Below, piece after piece: positions 23,886-33,927 of a DNA stretch of 64,000 nucleotides (its first letter is position 1; each line of letters begins with the position of its first letter). The notes under the pieces were generated by a model. That model saw only the letters and a program-made list of their open reading frames with translations, did not search any database and had not been told where the DNA came from. Source of the DNA: Clostridium sp. CAG:609 (lineage in GTDB: Bacteria > Bacillota_I > Bacilli_A > RF39 > UBA660). The position numbers were made by a program, and so were the translations under genes. Location: assembly GCA_000438075.1 (NCBI GenBank), contig FR903528.1, positions 28,415 to 92,414 of the forward strand, given 5' to 3'.

Positions 23886-25423
23886 TGTACTCTAGTTTCT
23901 CTAATAACCGTTATCTTAATTGTACCTGGATATTGCATTTCATTTTCAATTTTTTCTTTAATATCTCTAGCAATTTTATAACTTTTAGCATCATCTACAT
24001 CACTAGGTTTAACTATAACTCTAAGTTCTCTACCTGCTTGCATTGCAAATGTTTTTTCAACACCATCATAAGAATTACCTATTTCTTCAAGTTGTTCAAG
24101 TCTCTTTATATAGTTTTCTAATGAATCATTTCTAGCACCAGGTCTAGCTGCAGATAATGTATCGGCAATAGCAACTAAAACCGCAATAACTGATTTAGCA
24201 TCTGTATCACCATGATGTGAAGCAATAGCATCAAGTACAACTTCAGGTTCATGATGACGTTTAGCAAATTCTAAACCAATTTCAACATGACTACCTTCAA
24301 CTTCAAAGTCTATTGATTTACCAATATCATGTAATAATCCAGCTCTTTTAGCAAGTGTTACATTTTCACCAAGCTCTGCAGCCATAAGTCCACAAAGATT
24401 AGCAACTTCAATTGAATGCTTCAATGCATTTTGACCATAACTAGTTCTAAAATTAAGTTTACCAATTAATGTAACCAATTCAGGATCCATCTTAGTAATA
24501 CCTAAGTCATTTATTGTTTGATTACCTATTTGAATGATTCTAGCATTTACATCCTTTACAGTTTTATCATACACTTCTTCAATTCTACCAGGATGAATTC
24601 TTCCATCCTTAATTAATGTTTCAATAGTAATCTTTGCTATTTCTCTTCGAAGTGGATCAAATGATGATAAACTTATTGCTTCCGGAGTATCATCAATAAT
24701 TAAATCAACTCCTGTAACTGATTCAATAGTTCTGATATTTCTACCTTCTCTACCAATTAGTCTTCCTTTCATATCATCATTTGGCAAATCAATCGTACTC
24801 ACAGTTTGGGTTCCAACAACATCATCAGCATATCTTTCCATACTACTTACAATAAGTTGTTTAGCAATTTCATGAGCCTCAAGTTTTGCCTTTCTTTCTT
24901 CATCTTTGATATAATTAGTAATTTCTAATTCCATATCACTTTCAACACGTTCCATAATTAAAGCACGTGCCTTTTCTTTGCTATAACCAGCAATTTTTTC
25001 AAGTTGCACTAATTCATCTTTAATTAATGCATCCATTTTGTCCTCTTTTTCTTGTAATTTTTTTTGTTTAGCTAATAAATCATTTTCTTTTTCTTGTAAC
25101 ACATTATCCCTATTTTGAAGCATTTCTTCCCTCTTATCGAGATTAGATTCTCTACTTAATAGTCTATCTTCAGCTTGTAATGCTTCAGCTTTTCTATTTT
25201 TAATTTCAGCTTCGGCTTCTTGACGAAGACGATGTGTTTCTTGTTTTAATTCTAATAATGTATCTCTTTTGTTCTTTTCTGCTTCTTTTTTAGCATCTTC
25301 TATAAATTTATTAGCGTTTTTAATGGCTTTGGAAGCTTTAATATTAAATGCCACCCAAACAGCAATGCTTCCTACCAAAATTCCAATTATAAGGGATAAA
25401 ATGGGAAATAAAATATTATCCAT
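23870..25423 (-). CDS. rny: Ribonuclease Y
   Basis: Membrane-anchored endonuclease that starts mRNA turnover. 517 residues: membrane helix at 5-27, long coiled coil (about 30-195; KNKRDTLLELKQETHRLRQE region), KH domain (GRLIGREGRNIRTIESVTG), and the HD domain with HDIGKSIDFEVEGSHVEIG and ASHHGD. Length and order match the family. Its promoter at 25481-25509 is strong and separate from the restriction genes upstream. Confidence 0.97.
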   Translation of the reverse strand: MDNILFPILSLIIGILVGSIAVWVAFNIKASKAIKNANKFIEDAKKEAEKNKRDTLLELKQETHRLRQEAEAEIKNRKAEALQAEDRLLSRESNLDKREEMLQNRDNVLQEKENDLLAKQKKLQEKEDKMDALIKDELVQLEKIAGYSKEKARALIMERVESDMELEITNYIKDEERKAKLEAHEIAKQLIVSSMERYADDVVGTQTVSTIDLPNDDMKGRLIGREGRNIRTIESVTGVDLIIDDTPEAISLSSFDPLRREIAKITIETLIKDGRIHPGRIEEVYDKTVKDVNARIIQIGNQTINDLGITKMDPELVTLIGKLNFRTSYGQNALKHSIEVANLCGLMAAELGENVTLAKRAGLLHDIGKSIDFEVEGSHVEIGLEFAKRHHEPEVVLDAIASHHGDTDAKSVIAVLVAIADTLSAARPGARNDSLENYIKRLEQLEEIGNSYDGVEKTFAMQAGRELRVIVKPSDVDDAKSYKIARDIKEKIENEMQYPGTIKITVIRETRVQEEAK

Positions 25424-25480
25424 TTAAATCCTCCAATTTTCTATAGAATATATATTAAACATTTATATCTCTATAATTTT

Positions 25481-25509
25481 ATTATAAAGGTAAATAGATA
25501 AATAATCAA
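25481..25509 (-). promoter_or_regulatory. rny promoter
   Basis: Minus-strand TTGATT (25509-25504), a 17-bp spacer and TATAAT (25486-25481). The leader to the ATG is about 50 nt. Confidence 0.75.
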
Positions 25510-25542
25510 GTCTAAATGTGAAATTTTGGTATTTATATAAAA

Positions 25543-26394
25543 TTATAAATAATAACAAATTAGTTTTGCATCCATCATATCTTCAGGGTTATCAGGATTT
25601 TTGATTCTAATATCATGTATGTGTAACAAATTATTTTGTTCAACCAATGCTCTATCTTCACTAGAAAAAGAATTATATTTTTCTGTCAGCATAATTAAAA
25701 ATACATTCATATCACTAAGAACATTATTATATTCATCTAAAACATAACTAAATATTGAACGGGGATTATCCATAATCCACATCCCTCTAATTCTTAAATC
25801 AGTAATCGATAGCTTATCTATATTATTAATTTTACCAAGCTCATTTGTTTCCTCAAATGTAAAACCTTCTATACCATTAACTTTTTCTTTAATGGTATTT
25901 TTAACACTAAAATAAACATCCTCATTTGCAGCAAAACAATCACCATAGGTAATGGTTAAATATTTAAGCTTATTGTTACCAAGTTCTCCAACAAAATAAA
26001 CTAAATCTTTTTCAGTCCAACCATTTACGCCTTCACACTCCCTACATCTTTTGTTAATCATCATTGAATTATTATTTAATTTTTTTGAAGGATAAGAACT
26101 ATTTAATTGAACTTTATTACTTTGATTATTTTTCTTTACTTCAATTGCATCACCATTTCTAATAATAGCATCTGGTGGATTTTTATTATTTCCTATATAA
26201 GAAAAAACTTCATTATATTTTTTCTTCGCTTCTTCATCCTCTAAACCAAATGAATTACAAAATGCATCTTTAACAAATAGTTCTAAAGCATTTCCTTCAT
26301 TATTTGCTCTATTGTTTCCAACATAATCTCTTATTATTTCATTAGAACCATATAATGAAATATTATTAATCATTTTTAAAATATTACTTTTCAT
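25543..26394 (-). CDS. Type II restriction endonuclease, NgoPII family (probably GGCC)
   Basis: 283 residues. NgoPII-family hallmarks are present: [17 protein letters not shown] near the start, [20 protein letters not shown] with the catalytic PD, AIEVKKN as the ExK end of the PD-(D/E)xK site, [10 protein letters not shown], and [16 protein letters not shown] segments toward the C-terminus. The paired methylase is close to M.HaeIII, supporting GGCC as the target. It overlaps the methylase by 11 bp, with GGAGG nine bases before the ATG, so the methylase is made first. Confidence 0.9.
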   Translation of the reverse strand: MKSNILKMINNISLYGSNEIIRDYVGNNRANNEGNALELFVKDAFCNSFGLEDEEAKKKYNEVFSYIGNNKNPPDAIIRNGDAIEVKKNNQSNKVQLNSSYPSKKLNNNSMMINKRCRECEGVNGWTEKDLVYFVGELGNNKLKYLTITYGDCFAANEDVYFSVKNTIKEKVNGIEGFTFEETNELGKINNIDKLSITDLRIRGMWIMDNPRSIFSYVLDEYNNVLSDMNVFLIMLTEKYNSFSSEDRALVEQNNLLHIHDIRIKNPDNPEDMMDAKLICYYL

Positions 26395-27394
26395 TTTCCA
26401 AAACCTCCAAACTTTTTCTTATTTGATTTCCCACTGCTTTAGCTAAATTAACTGGAACTGCATTACCTATCATTTTGTAACCAGCAGAAACATCAGTGTA
26501 ATAAAAGATAAAGTTATCTGGAAATGTCTGAATTCTGGCACATTCTCTAACAGACAATCTTCGATATAAATGCTCTTTACCAGGTACAAAAATCCTTTTA
26601 TTTTTTTCAACCTCAACCATCTTAGGTGCTTGAGGATGAATTGGTGCGTGTCTTCCTCCGGCTTGAATGGTAAATGATGGTTCATCCCAACTTCTTACTC
26701 TATTTCTAGACATATAAATTGAAGAAAAAGAACCGGTCATATATTCATGATTAGGTATAATACAATTATCCCCATTAGTTTTAGATTTTAAAACTGCAGG
26801 TATTGCAGAATCTTTAATATCATAAATTGCATCTCTCAAAGTAGGCTTTTCTTTTAAAGGTTCAGGAAAATCAAAATCCACATTTAAATCTTTTCTAAAA
26901 CCAACATAAAAAACTCTTAACCTATCTTGAGGAACACCATAATCATTTGCATTTAATAATTTCATATGCATCTCATAACCAGCTTCTTCAAATAATTTTA
27001 TAAATCTATCAACGGCTTCTTGATGTCTTTTAGATAGCATACCGGAAACATTTTCAGCCACAAAAAATTTAGGCTTTTTATCTTTTAAAATTCTAATAAA
27101 ATCATAAAACAATTGCCCACGAGAATCATTAATACCTCTAAGAGAACCAGCTTCACTCCAACTTTGACAAGGAGGACCTCCAATTATCCCGTCACAATCA
27201 GGTAACTCATCAGATGAAATTTTTCTTATATCTCTATGATCTAATGGAGTCTTATGATTTTTCTCATAAGTTTCCCAAATTGATTTATCATATTCATTAG
27301 CATAAACAATATCAAATCCAGCTTTTTCAAAACCTAAATCAAGACCACCTGCTCCAGCAAATAAACTTAATATTTTAAATTTTTTTGTTTCCAT
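26384..27394 (-). CDS. DNA (cytosine-5)-methyltransferase, M.HaeIII-like
   Basis: 336 residues. C5-methylase motifs in order: [33 protein letters not shown] with the catalytic Cys, VI AENVSGM, VIII region [17 protein letters not shown], target-recognition region [37 protein letters not shown], and [14 protein letters not shown]. The target-recognition segment follows M.HaeIII closely as I remember it, so GGCC is the expected site. AGGAGG precedes the ATG. It protects host DNA from the adjacent nuclease. Confidence 0.95.
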   Translation of the reverse strand: METKKFKILSLFAGAGGLDLGFEKAGFDIVYANEYDKSIWETYEKNHKTPLDHRDIRKISSDELPDCDGIIGGPPCQSWSEAGSLRGINDSRGQLFYDFIRILKDKKPKFFVAENVSGMLSKRHQEAVDRFIKLFEEAGYEMHMKLLNANDYGVPQDRLRVFYVGFRKDLNVDFDFPEPLKEKPTLRDAIYDIKDSAIPAVLKSKTNGDNCIIPNHEYMTGSFSSIYMSRNRVRSWDEPSFTIQAGGRHAPIHPQAPKMVEVEKNKRIFVPGKEHLYRRLSVRECARIQTFPDNFIFYYTDVSAGYKMIGNAVPVNLAKAVGNQIRKSLEVLENEK

Positions 27395-27485
27395 TTATGA
27401 CACCTCCTAAAGTATTTAGTTATTTAATTATATCATTTTCTATATAAATTTTCTATTAAAATCATTCTTTTTTTAAAGTAACTAT

Positions 27486-27515
27486 ATTATAACCTATGTT
27501 CGTGTTTTTTGTCAA
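27486..27515 (-). promoter_or_regulatory. Promoter of the restriction-modification operon
   Basis: Minus-strand TTGACA (27515-27510), an 18-bp spacer and TATAAT (27491-27486). It lies directly after the terminator of the wall-polymer operon. Confidence 0.8.
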
Positions 27516-27516
27516 T

Positions 27517-27541
27517 ATAAAATCAGAATTTTCTTCTGATT
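27517..27541 (-). terminator. Terminator of the wall-polymer operon
   Basis: Perfect stem AATCAGAA/TTCTGATT with a 5-nt loop, followed on the minus strand by TTTTAT. It starts one base after the tagA stop. Confidence 0.85.
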
Positions 27542-28252
27542 CTATTTTTCTTTTCTAACTTTAAAAATAAATTTAACATTACTATTCCAAAATCTCTTTA
27601 ACCTACTTGGTTCTTTTATAATTCTATATAACCATTCTAAATTTAATTTAATAAATATCTTCGGTGCTCTTTTCTTAGTGCCACTTAAAACATCAAATGA
27701 CCCACCTACGCCTACAATAATACCTTTATTAAATTCATTCATATGTCTATATATTAATTCTTCTTGCATAGGTATACCCAGTGCTATAAGTAATATATCA
27801 GGTTCTAACTTAGATATTTTTTCCATTTCTTTATCCAAATTTTTAACATAACCATTCGAAAAACCAAGCAATTTAATAGATGGATATTCCACTTTTATTT
27901 TATCAACTAAACTACTAACAACTTCTTCTTTAGCTCCTAACAAATATAATGAATACTTATTTTTATTTGTTAAGGTCAATAATTCTTCACTTATTTCAAT
28001 ACCAGTAATTCTTTCTAATACTGGTGATTTAACCCATTTACTTGCTTTAACTACTGCGATACCATCTGGAACTAATGAAACACACTTACTATCCATTAAT
28101 TTCTTTAAATTATCATTTTTTTCACTTAACATCAAAGTTTCAGGATTAACAGTAACAATAATCTTTTTATTGCCACCACTTAACCATAAGTCCATTTCTT
28201 TAAAATATGTCTCTTTACTACCCTTATATAACTTATTTATATATTCTTTCAT
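27542..28252 (-). CDS. tagA: WecG/TagA/CpsF-family glycosyltransferase (ManNAc transferase)
   Basis: Adds N-acetylmannosamine to undecaprenyl-PP-GlcNAc, completing the linkage unit of wall teichoic acid-type polymers. 236 residues with VPDGIAVVKASKW, ALGIPMQEELIYRH, GVGGSFDVLSGTKKRAP and the terminal LEWLYRIIKEPSRLKRFW, all typical of family GT26. It is the last gene of the operon and fits with mnaA and tagO at its other end. The Bacillus enzyme uses UDP-ManNAc; the donor here is inferred. Confidence 0.95.
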   Translation of the reverse strand: MKEYINKLYKGSKETYFKEMDLWLSGGNKKIIVTVNPETLMLSEKNDNLKKLMDSKCVSLVPDGIAVVKASKWVKSPVLERITGIEISEELLTLTNKNKYSLYLLGAKEEVVSSLVDKIKVEYPSIKLLGFSNGYVKNLDKEMEKISKLEPDILLIALGIPMQEELIYRHMNEFNKGIIVGVGGSFDVLSGTKKRAPKIFIKLNLEWLYRIIKEPSRLKRFWNSNVKFIFKVRKEK

Positions 28253-28254
28253 TC

Positions 28255-29523
28255 TTACTCATCTTTCTTTATCATATCAACTATTGCTTTAGCTTTCTTA
28301 CTCCAATCATTTTCTAAAGCTTCTTTATCTAACAATTTAATATAATTAGAATCTACCCTCATGTCCATTGCTTTAGCAATAAGTTCAATAAATTCTTTCT
28401 TATCATGTCCAATCATAACACTTCTATACTTTCTACACTCAGGCATATTAGTTGTAACAATTGGTTTATGAAGTGCCATATATTCAAATATTTTAACTGG
28501 GCTAGTACTCTTAGTAATATCATTTATTTTAAATGGTATCATAAGTACATCTGCACATCTTGCATAATTTTTTAACACCTTATAATCTCTCTTTCCTAGA
28601 AAGAAGACATTATTAACACTTTTTAAATTATCATCAAAAGATGAATCATATTTAACACCAAATAAGACAATACTATATTTATTTGTTTTAGCTAAAGACT
28701 TAATTAAATCATAATCTACCCAATTTGCTAAAGCACCATAATACATGACAATTGGTTTACCTATACTCAATACTTTATTAAAGTCCGCATCAAAACTAAA
28801 CTCTTCATCAAAACTTTTAAAAAAGTTATAATCTACTCCATTACTTGAATAAACTAAATTCTTTTTACCTCTTCTTTTTATTACTTCATCCATTAATGCA
28901 TCCGCAGTTGCAACTACATAAGTATTATCATGTTCCATTACATAATTATATTTATCTAAAATATTCTTAGGTAAGTTTTTCGTCCCAGATAATTCTGCTG
29001 ACAAATGATCAATATACTCATATATTAACTTATATCCATTATCTAAATAATTAAATAATTCATTTATAGACATCTTCCAATCAGTTGAATATATTTCAAC
29101 ATACCTTGGCATACCTTTATTTATTATCTCTTCATTTAATATTTTACTAAGTAACCTATTATTAAAATTAAATAAATATAAATTATCATTTAATTTTTCC
29201 ATTAACTTAACTTTATCAGTCATCGTTGTAACCTCATAAAATACTAAACATCTATTTTTTGCTAAATTATTAGCAATATGCTGAGGTCTTTGAAAAAGAG
29301 GTACATTATACCCAAAAGTACTTCTCCATATAATAATTCTATCATAATTACTATTATTTAATATATCATGTATTATATCTTTATATTTACCCCTATTAAA
29401 TAATACTTTTAAACTAACTTTATCAAAATAATTAGAATTAATATAATTACAACACTTCTTAAAAAATACTTTAAATCCATCTTTTTTATAAACAGAAATT
29501 AACTTAGATATTTTATCTTTCAT
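28255..29523 (-). CDS. GT4-like glycosyltransferase (TuaH-like)
   Basis: 422 residues. The N-terminal segment YDRIIIWRSTFGYNVPLFQRPQH is typical of TuaH-like transferases, and the donor-binding C-terminal domain includes ADVLMIPFKINDITKSTSPVKIFEYMA. No signal peptide; cytosolic. Two base pairs separate it from tagA and 7 bp from the previous gene. The added sugar cannot be inferred. Confidence 0.85.
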   Translation of the reverse strand: MKDKISKLISVYKKDGFKVFFKKCCNYINSNYFDKVSLKVLFNRGKYKDIIHDILNNSNYDRIIIWRSTFGYNVPLFQRPQHIANNLAKNRCLVFYEVTTMTDKVKLMEKLNDNLYLFNFNNRLLSKILNEEIINKGMPRYVEIYSTDWKMSINELFNYLDNGYKLIYEYIDHLSAELSGTKNLPKNILDKYNYVMEHDNTYVVATADALMDEVIKRRGKKNLVYSSNGVDYNFFKSFDEEFSFDADFNKVLSIGKPIVMYYGALANWVDYDLIKSLAKTNKYSIVLFGVKYDSSFDDNLKSVNNVFFLGKRDYKVLKNYARCADVLMIPFKINDITKSTSPVKIFEYMALHKPIVTTNMPECRKYRSVMIGHDKKEFIELIAKAMDMRVDSNYIKLLDKEALENDWSKKAKAIVDMIKKDE

Positions 29524-29530
29524 AAGTCAC

Positions 29531-31498
29531 CTACTTAATACATCTTTTTAATAAATCAGGATTTTTATCCATCCATTTATTTTTAAAATATTCTCTTTTT
29601 TCAAGTAATATCTTAGTGTGAGCATCTGTACCATCTTTTGTTGTTTGATGAGGCAAATGAATAATTCCAAGATATGGACAGTATACTATTTTTTTACCTT
29701 CATTTAATACTTTCAAAGATAAATCAGTATCCTCATAACAAGTCGGATCATAGAGTTCATCAAACCCATTTATTTTTTTAAATAAATCTCTTTTAATAAG
29801 CATACCTCCACTACCTAAATAACTTATATCACTTCTAGCTAACATATTCTGAGGCATATATCTATAAGGAAAATTATCAACAACATAATATGAAATACCA
29901 GAATCATTGAAAAAACCTGCTGCCCAACCAATTAAACCAATATCATCATGTTTTAGTAATCTCTCATAAGGATGTAAAAAATACTTATTTGTTGCCCATT
30001 GATCACTATCTAAAAATAATATATATTCTTTATTAGATTTACTTACACCTAAATTTCTTCCACTTGAACATCCATTCTTAGTATTCTTATATAACTTAAT
30101 TTTATTGCCATATTTATTATTTAATAATTCATATGAACCATCACTACTTTTATTATCAACAACAATTATCTCATAATTATATAATTCATTATATTTAAGT
30201 AATGAATTAATTGATTTAAATATAATATCTTTATTATTATAATTTAATATAACAATTGACAAATTATCCTTTAATATTGATTTATTATTGTATACATTAT
30301 CTATTAAAGTATCTACTCTATTAAACCAAGTATTATCATTAACAAAATTATCTGCAGCTTCTCTATCTACTTTAACATCTTTATTTATAATACTTTCCCA
30401 TTCTTTATAAGTATTACCAAAATAACAATTCGGATAATTACTTATATCAGGTAAATATGTTGATATAACACAAGTATACATAGATATATATTCAAATACT
30501 TTTAATGGTGAAACATAATCAGATATTTCTCCAGTCTTAAAAGGAATAAATGAAAAATCAACATACTTTAAATAAGCAGGCAATTCATATTGTTTTTTTA
30601 ATCCTAGAAAATGAATATTATCTGGACATTTATCTTTATCTAAAACTCTAGAATAATCTCCTATTAAATTAATTGAATATTCAGGATTATTTTTAGCTAA
30701 GTTATTAAGTAAATCCCAATCAAACCAACTACCCCATAATGAACCATAATATAATAATGTTTTTTTACCAACCACTAAGTCCTTTGGTTTAACCATTTCT
30801 CTTAGTCCACAAAACAATTCTTCATCTACTGCATTAGGTAAATACAACACTTTCTTATTTTTAATCTTATATTTTTTTAAATAACCATTTAATTGTTCAA
30901 CCAAGTATTTTGCAGTACCAACCACCACTCTTGCATTTGCAAGAAGTCTATATAACATATCTTCATCATATATTCCATTACCTAAACTAGTTTCCCAATT
31001 ATCAATACTTTCATAAACAATATTACATTTAGAGTTAATAGCATAATCTAATACTTTGCTAAATTTATTACATGGTGACTCAAATATAAACAAATCATTT
31101 TCATGTACTTTATCTTTAATATTATCTATTATTTTATCGTCAATAAATATATGACTAGACATAGGCATCTCAATACTAAATTTAGTATTTTCACTAGACT
31201 TATAAGCATATAAATAATTAACATTATACCCCATTTTATTGAAAGTCTTTGCTAGTTGAGAACATCTTTGACCAGCTCCAATATCATAATATGGAATACT
31301 TGCAACAATAAATATATTTGGTAATTCTTTTAGATAACCAAATTCTTTACTATCACTATCATTTTCTACATCAACAAAATCAATATTCTTAACACTTAAA
31401 TGATTTATTTTTAATGCAATATATTTATAAACCCATTTAATAGTTTTAACCAAACCATATTCTTTAACATGATTACATAATTTCTTTAACTTATTCAT
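29531..31498 (-). CDS. Two-domain glycosyltransferase (GT4-like plus GT2)
   Basis: 655 residues. The first about 400 are a GT-B domain related to the preceding gene (FSFIPFKTGEISDYVSPLKVFEYIS). The rest is a GT2 GT-A domain with LSIVILNYNNKDI, IIVVDNKSSDGS, FLDSDQWA as the metal site, and YDPTCYEDTDLS as the catalytic ED segment. One protein therefore can add two sugars in turn. AAAGGA seven bases before the internal ATG sets the start. Confidence 0.88.
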   Translation of the reverse strand: MNKLKKLCNHVKEYGLVKTIKWVYKYIALKINHLSVKNIDFVDVENDSDSKEFGYLKELPNIFIVASIPYYDIGAGQRCSQLAKTFNKMGYNVNYLYAYKSSENTKFSIEMPMSSHIFIDDKIIDNIKDKVHENDLFIFESPCNKFSKVLDYAINSKCNIVYESIDNWETSLGNGIYDEDMLYRLLANARVVVGTAKYLVEQLNGYLKKYKIKNKKVLYLPNAVDEELFCGLREMVKPKDLVVGKKTLLYYGSLWGSWFDWDLLNNLAKNNPEYSINLIGDYSRVLDKDKCPDNIHFLGLKKQYELPAYLKYVDFSFIPFKTGEISDYVSPLKVFEYISMYTCVISTYLPDISNYPNCYFGNTYKEWESIINKDVKVDREAADNFVNDNTWFNRVDTLIDNVYNNKSILKDNLSIVILNYNNKDIIFKSINSLLKYNELYNYEIIVVDNKSSDGSYELLNNKYGNKIKLYKNTKNGCSSGRNLGVSKSNKEYILFLDSDQWATNKYFLHPYERLLKHDDIGLIGWAAGFFNDSGISYYVVDNFPYRYMPQNMLARSDISYLGSGGMLIKRDLFKKINGFDELYDPTCYEDTDLSLKVLNEGKKIVYCPYLGIIHLPHQTTKDGTDAHTKILLEKREYFKNKWMDKNPDLLKRCIK

Positions 31499-31605
31499 AT
31501 TTAATCCTTTCATTTATACAACATTATTATAACATGGTAAAGCAATTAAATACAATAAAATTAATAAAAAGTGAAAGGAATATAAAAAAGCAATGAATTT
31601 CTTCA

Positions 31606-31866
31606 TTACTTCTTAATTTCTATTTTATCAGATTCTACTTCTTTATTCTTATTTTCATCAATACCTAATTTTTTACCAACTTTCTTTTTAACTTTTCTAA
31701 AGTAAATACCTACAAAAGCTCCAATGGCAATTGCTATGCCAGCTATTGCTTGAATAGCATATGTCATAACAGATGGATCAATATATGCAAGTGCATTATC
31801 ACTATATAAAAGCATAAAAGATACTGCAAAGAATAAAGCAACTATAACTTTACTACTTTTCTTCAT
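31606..31866 (-). CDS. Small exported YIDP-motif membrane protein
   Basis: 86 residues. A signal peptide (about 1-27, ending NALAYIDP) is followed at once by YIDPSVMTYAIQAIAG, one further membrane helix, and a lysine/glutamate tail inside. The A-YIDP opening recurs in small proteins beside cell-envelope sulfatase-fold enzymes; their role is unknown to me. The start has AAAGGAG and lies inside the end of the YidC-TagF gene (14-bp overlap), implying coupled translation. Confidence 0.75.
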   Translation of the reverse strand: MKKSSKVIVALFFAVSFMLLYSDNALAYIDPSVMTYAIQAIAGIAIAIGAFVGIYFRKVKKKVGKKLGIDENKNKEVESDKIEIKK

Positions 31867-33922
31867 TTTTACTCCTTTCCTCAATTCTTTCTTGAATACA
31901 TTCTATAATACATTTTGCTCCAGCTTCGCCAGAACTTCCAATATTATAAATACTATCATTTAACAAATCAGTAATTTTTTTAGTATATTCTTTATTACCA
32001 ATTAAACTCTTAACAACTTTATTAACTTCTTTTAATTTATCTGGTGCTATTGATTTACCAATTACTTCTCTAGACCATATTGTATAAGGTTCTATTTTTA
32101 TATCCTTATAATGAGGATTCATTATCTTCATAGGGGTATTAATAAACAATACTGGTTTTTTAGTAGTAAACGCATATTCATACGCTATCCCAGACCAATC
32201 TGTAATTAATAAATCAGCATCCAATATAGAATTATTACTTGAAAAATCTGTTTGAATATAAATTTGTTTATTATCTTTATACTTTTCTTTTAATTTTTCA
32301 AATTTTTCTTTTTTATGTCTTACTTCTTGTGGATGTGGTCTAACAATTATATCATAATCTTTATTCTTAAGTAATTCACTAATTAATTCATCTAAACACA
32401 AATCACATATATTATCTTTTTGCCATGATGGTGCTATTAATATAGATTTTCTCTTAGAATTATTTTTCTTTTCTTTATAGTTTTTCAACATATCATCTAA
32501 TAAACAATATCCATAATCTACAATTTTTCTATCTAATTTAAACAACTTAAATGTAGCTTCAGCTTCTTCTCTTTGATATTTTCCACTTGCCAAAAATACA
32601 TCATATGCATTAATAGATTTATATCTTTGAGTTAAATTAATACTATCTACACCATGAGGTATATAAACATATGTAATATCATCTCTTACATAACTTCTTT
32701 TAATATGATAATTTTCCAAATCAGGCATTGTCATAACTACAACATCAGCATCCATTTTCATCATTAAAGTAATTAATTTTTTTTCTTCAATATAATAAGC
32801 TTTAATATGATTATTATCTTTAGCCATATTAAATATATTATCATTATAATCACTAGTAATATAATGTATTATAATATTTGTATGTTCCAATAAATATTCA
32901 ATAATAGATTTATAATATTTATAAAAACCATTACTTTCAGAATAAAAAACTAAATGTTTATTTGCTATTTTAAAGAATCTTTTATAATCTTCTTTTTCTT
33001 TTTTTATTTGTTCTTTAGTTCTTTTTTTCTTTTTATCTAAACTCATCAAAGCTTTTAATTCTTTTTGTCCTTTTTCTAATTCTTCAAAATTAACAAACTT
33101 TTTAGGATTTATCCATATATTTAACAACCATTGATTTAATACTGCAAATAAATTACTAAATGTCCAATATAATGCAACACCAGCAGGTACAAAATAACCT
33201 AAGTATAGTGATAATAAAACAGAAAATATTAACATACCCCATTTATTAGCTTTAGATTGTTCAGATTGTAATACATTCATTTTGTTTTGACCAATACACA
33301 TAATTAAAGCACTAAGACCTGCAATAATTGGAATTAATATAGCTATTCCACCTTCATATTGAGCAATCCAACTCATATCCATTCCGCAAAACATCAAATT
33401 AAAATCAATTATTTTTTTATTTACATCTTCATATCCATCAATGCTTTTATAACTATTGGCATTTCCATTTTTAATATCATTAACAACCATTAATTCTAAT
33501 GAAGACGCTTCACTATCAACATCCTTATTATTATCTAAATAGATATTTTCATATTGTGTAACAACATTTTCAGGAACATCCAAAATATGTGTTAATGGTT
33601 TATTAATTACTTCAACTAAACCAAGTAATAAAATAATTTGTACAATAAGGGGAACTAAAGATACTAAAGCATTATATTTTTCTTTCTTATATAATGCTGC
33701 AGTTTCTTCAGCAATCTTATCTTTATCTCCAAAATAATTTATTTTTATTTTATTAATGTCAGGTTGCATTTTTACCATTTTAATAGAATTTTTTTGAACC
33801 CAAATACTAATTGGTAATAATACTATCTTACTAAATAAAGTAAATAATATTATTGCCACCCCATAGTTTTTACACAAATTATATAAAAACGACATTATAA
33901 ATCCTAAAACATCAACTAACAT
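31853..33922 (-). CDS. YidC/Oxa1 insertase domain fused to CDP-glycerol glycerophosphotransferase (TagB/TagF) domain
   Basis: 689 residues with two families joined. Residues 1-270 are YidC-like: FSKIVLLPISIWVQKNSIKM with Lys32 where YidC has its groove arginine, then the helical hairpin (KMQPDINKI, KEKYNALVSLVPLIVQ) and VPAGVALYWTFSNLFAVLNQ. A charged linker (about 275-318) follows. Residues 320-680 are TagB/TagF-like, with YIPHGVDSIN, VRPHPQE and ADLLITDWSGIAYEYAF. TagB/F enzymes transfer alcohol-phosphates from CDP-alcohols to lipid-linked chains. The YidC part may serve as a membrane platform or as a real insertase. No frameshift is involved: one ORF spans both. Confidence 0.88.
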   Translation of the reverse strand: MLVDVLGFIMSFLYNLCKNYGVAIILFTLFSKIVLLPISIWVQKNSIKMVKMQPDINKIKINYFGDKDKIAEETAALYKKEKYNALVSLVPLIVQIILLLGLVEVINKPLTHILDVPENVVTQYENIYLDNNKDVDSEASSLELMVVNDIKNGNANSYKSIDGYEDVNKKIIDFNLMFCGMDMSWIAQYEGGIAILIPIIAGLSALIMCIGQNKMNVLQSEQSKANKWGMLIFSVLLSLYLGYFVPAGVALYWTFSNLFAVLNQWLLNIWINPKKFVNFEELEKGQKELKALMSLDKKKKRTKEQIKKEKEDYKRFFKIANKHLVFYSESNGFYKYYKSIIEYLLEHTNIIIHYITSDYNDNIFNMAKDNNHIKAYYIEEKKLITLMMKMDADVVVMTMPDLENYHIKRSYVRDDITYVYIPHGVDSINLTQRYKSINAYDVFLASGKYQREEAEATFKLFKLDRKIVDYGYCLLDDMLKNYKEKKNNSKRKSILIAPSWQKDNICDLCLDELISELLKNKDYDIIVRPHPQEVRHKKEKFEKLKEKYKDNKQIYIQTDFSSNNSILDADLLITDWSGIAYEYAFTTKKPVLFINTPMKIMNPHYKDIKIEPYTIWSREVIGKSIAPDKLKEVNKVVKSLIGNKEYTKKITDLLNDSIYNIGSSGEAGAKCIIECIQERIEERSKNEEK

Positions 33923-33927
33923 TTAAA

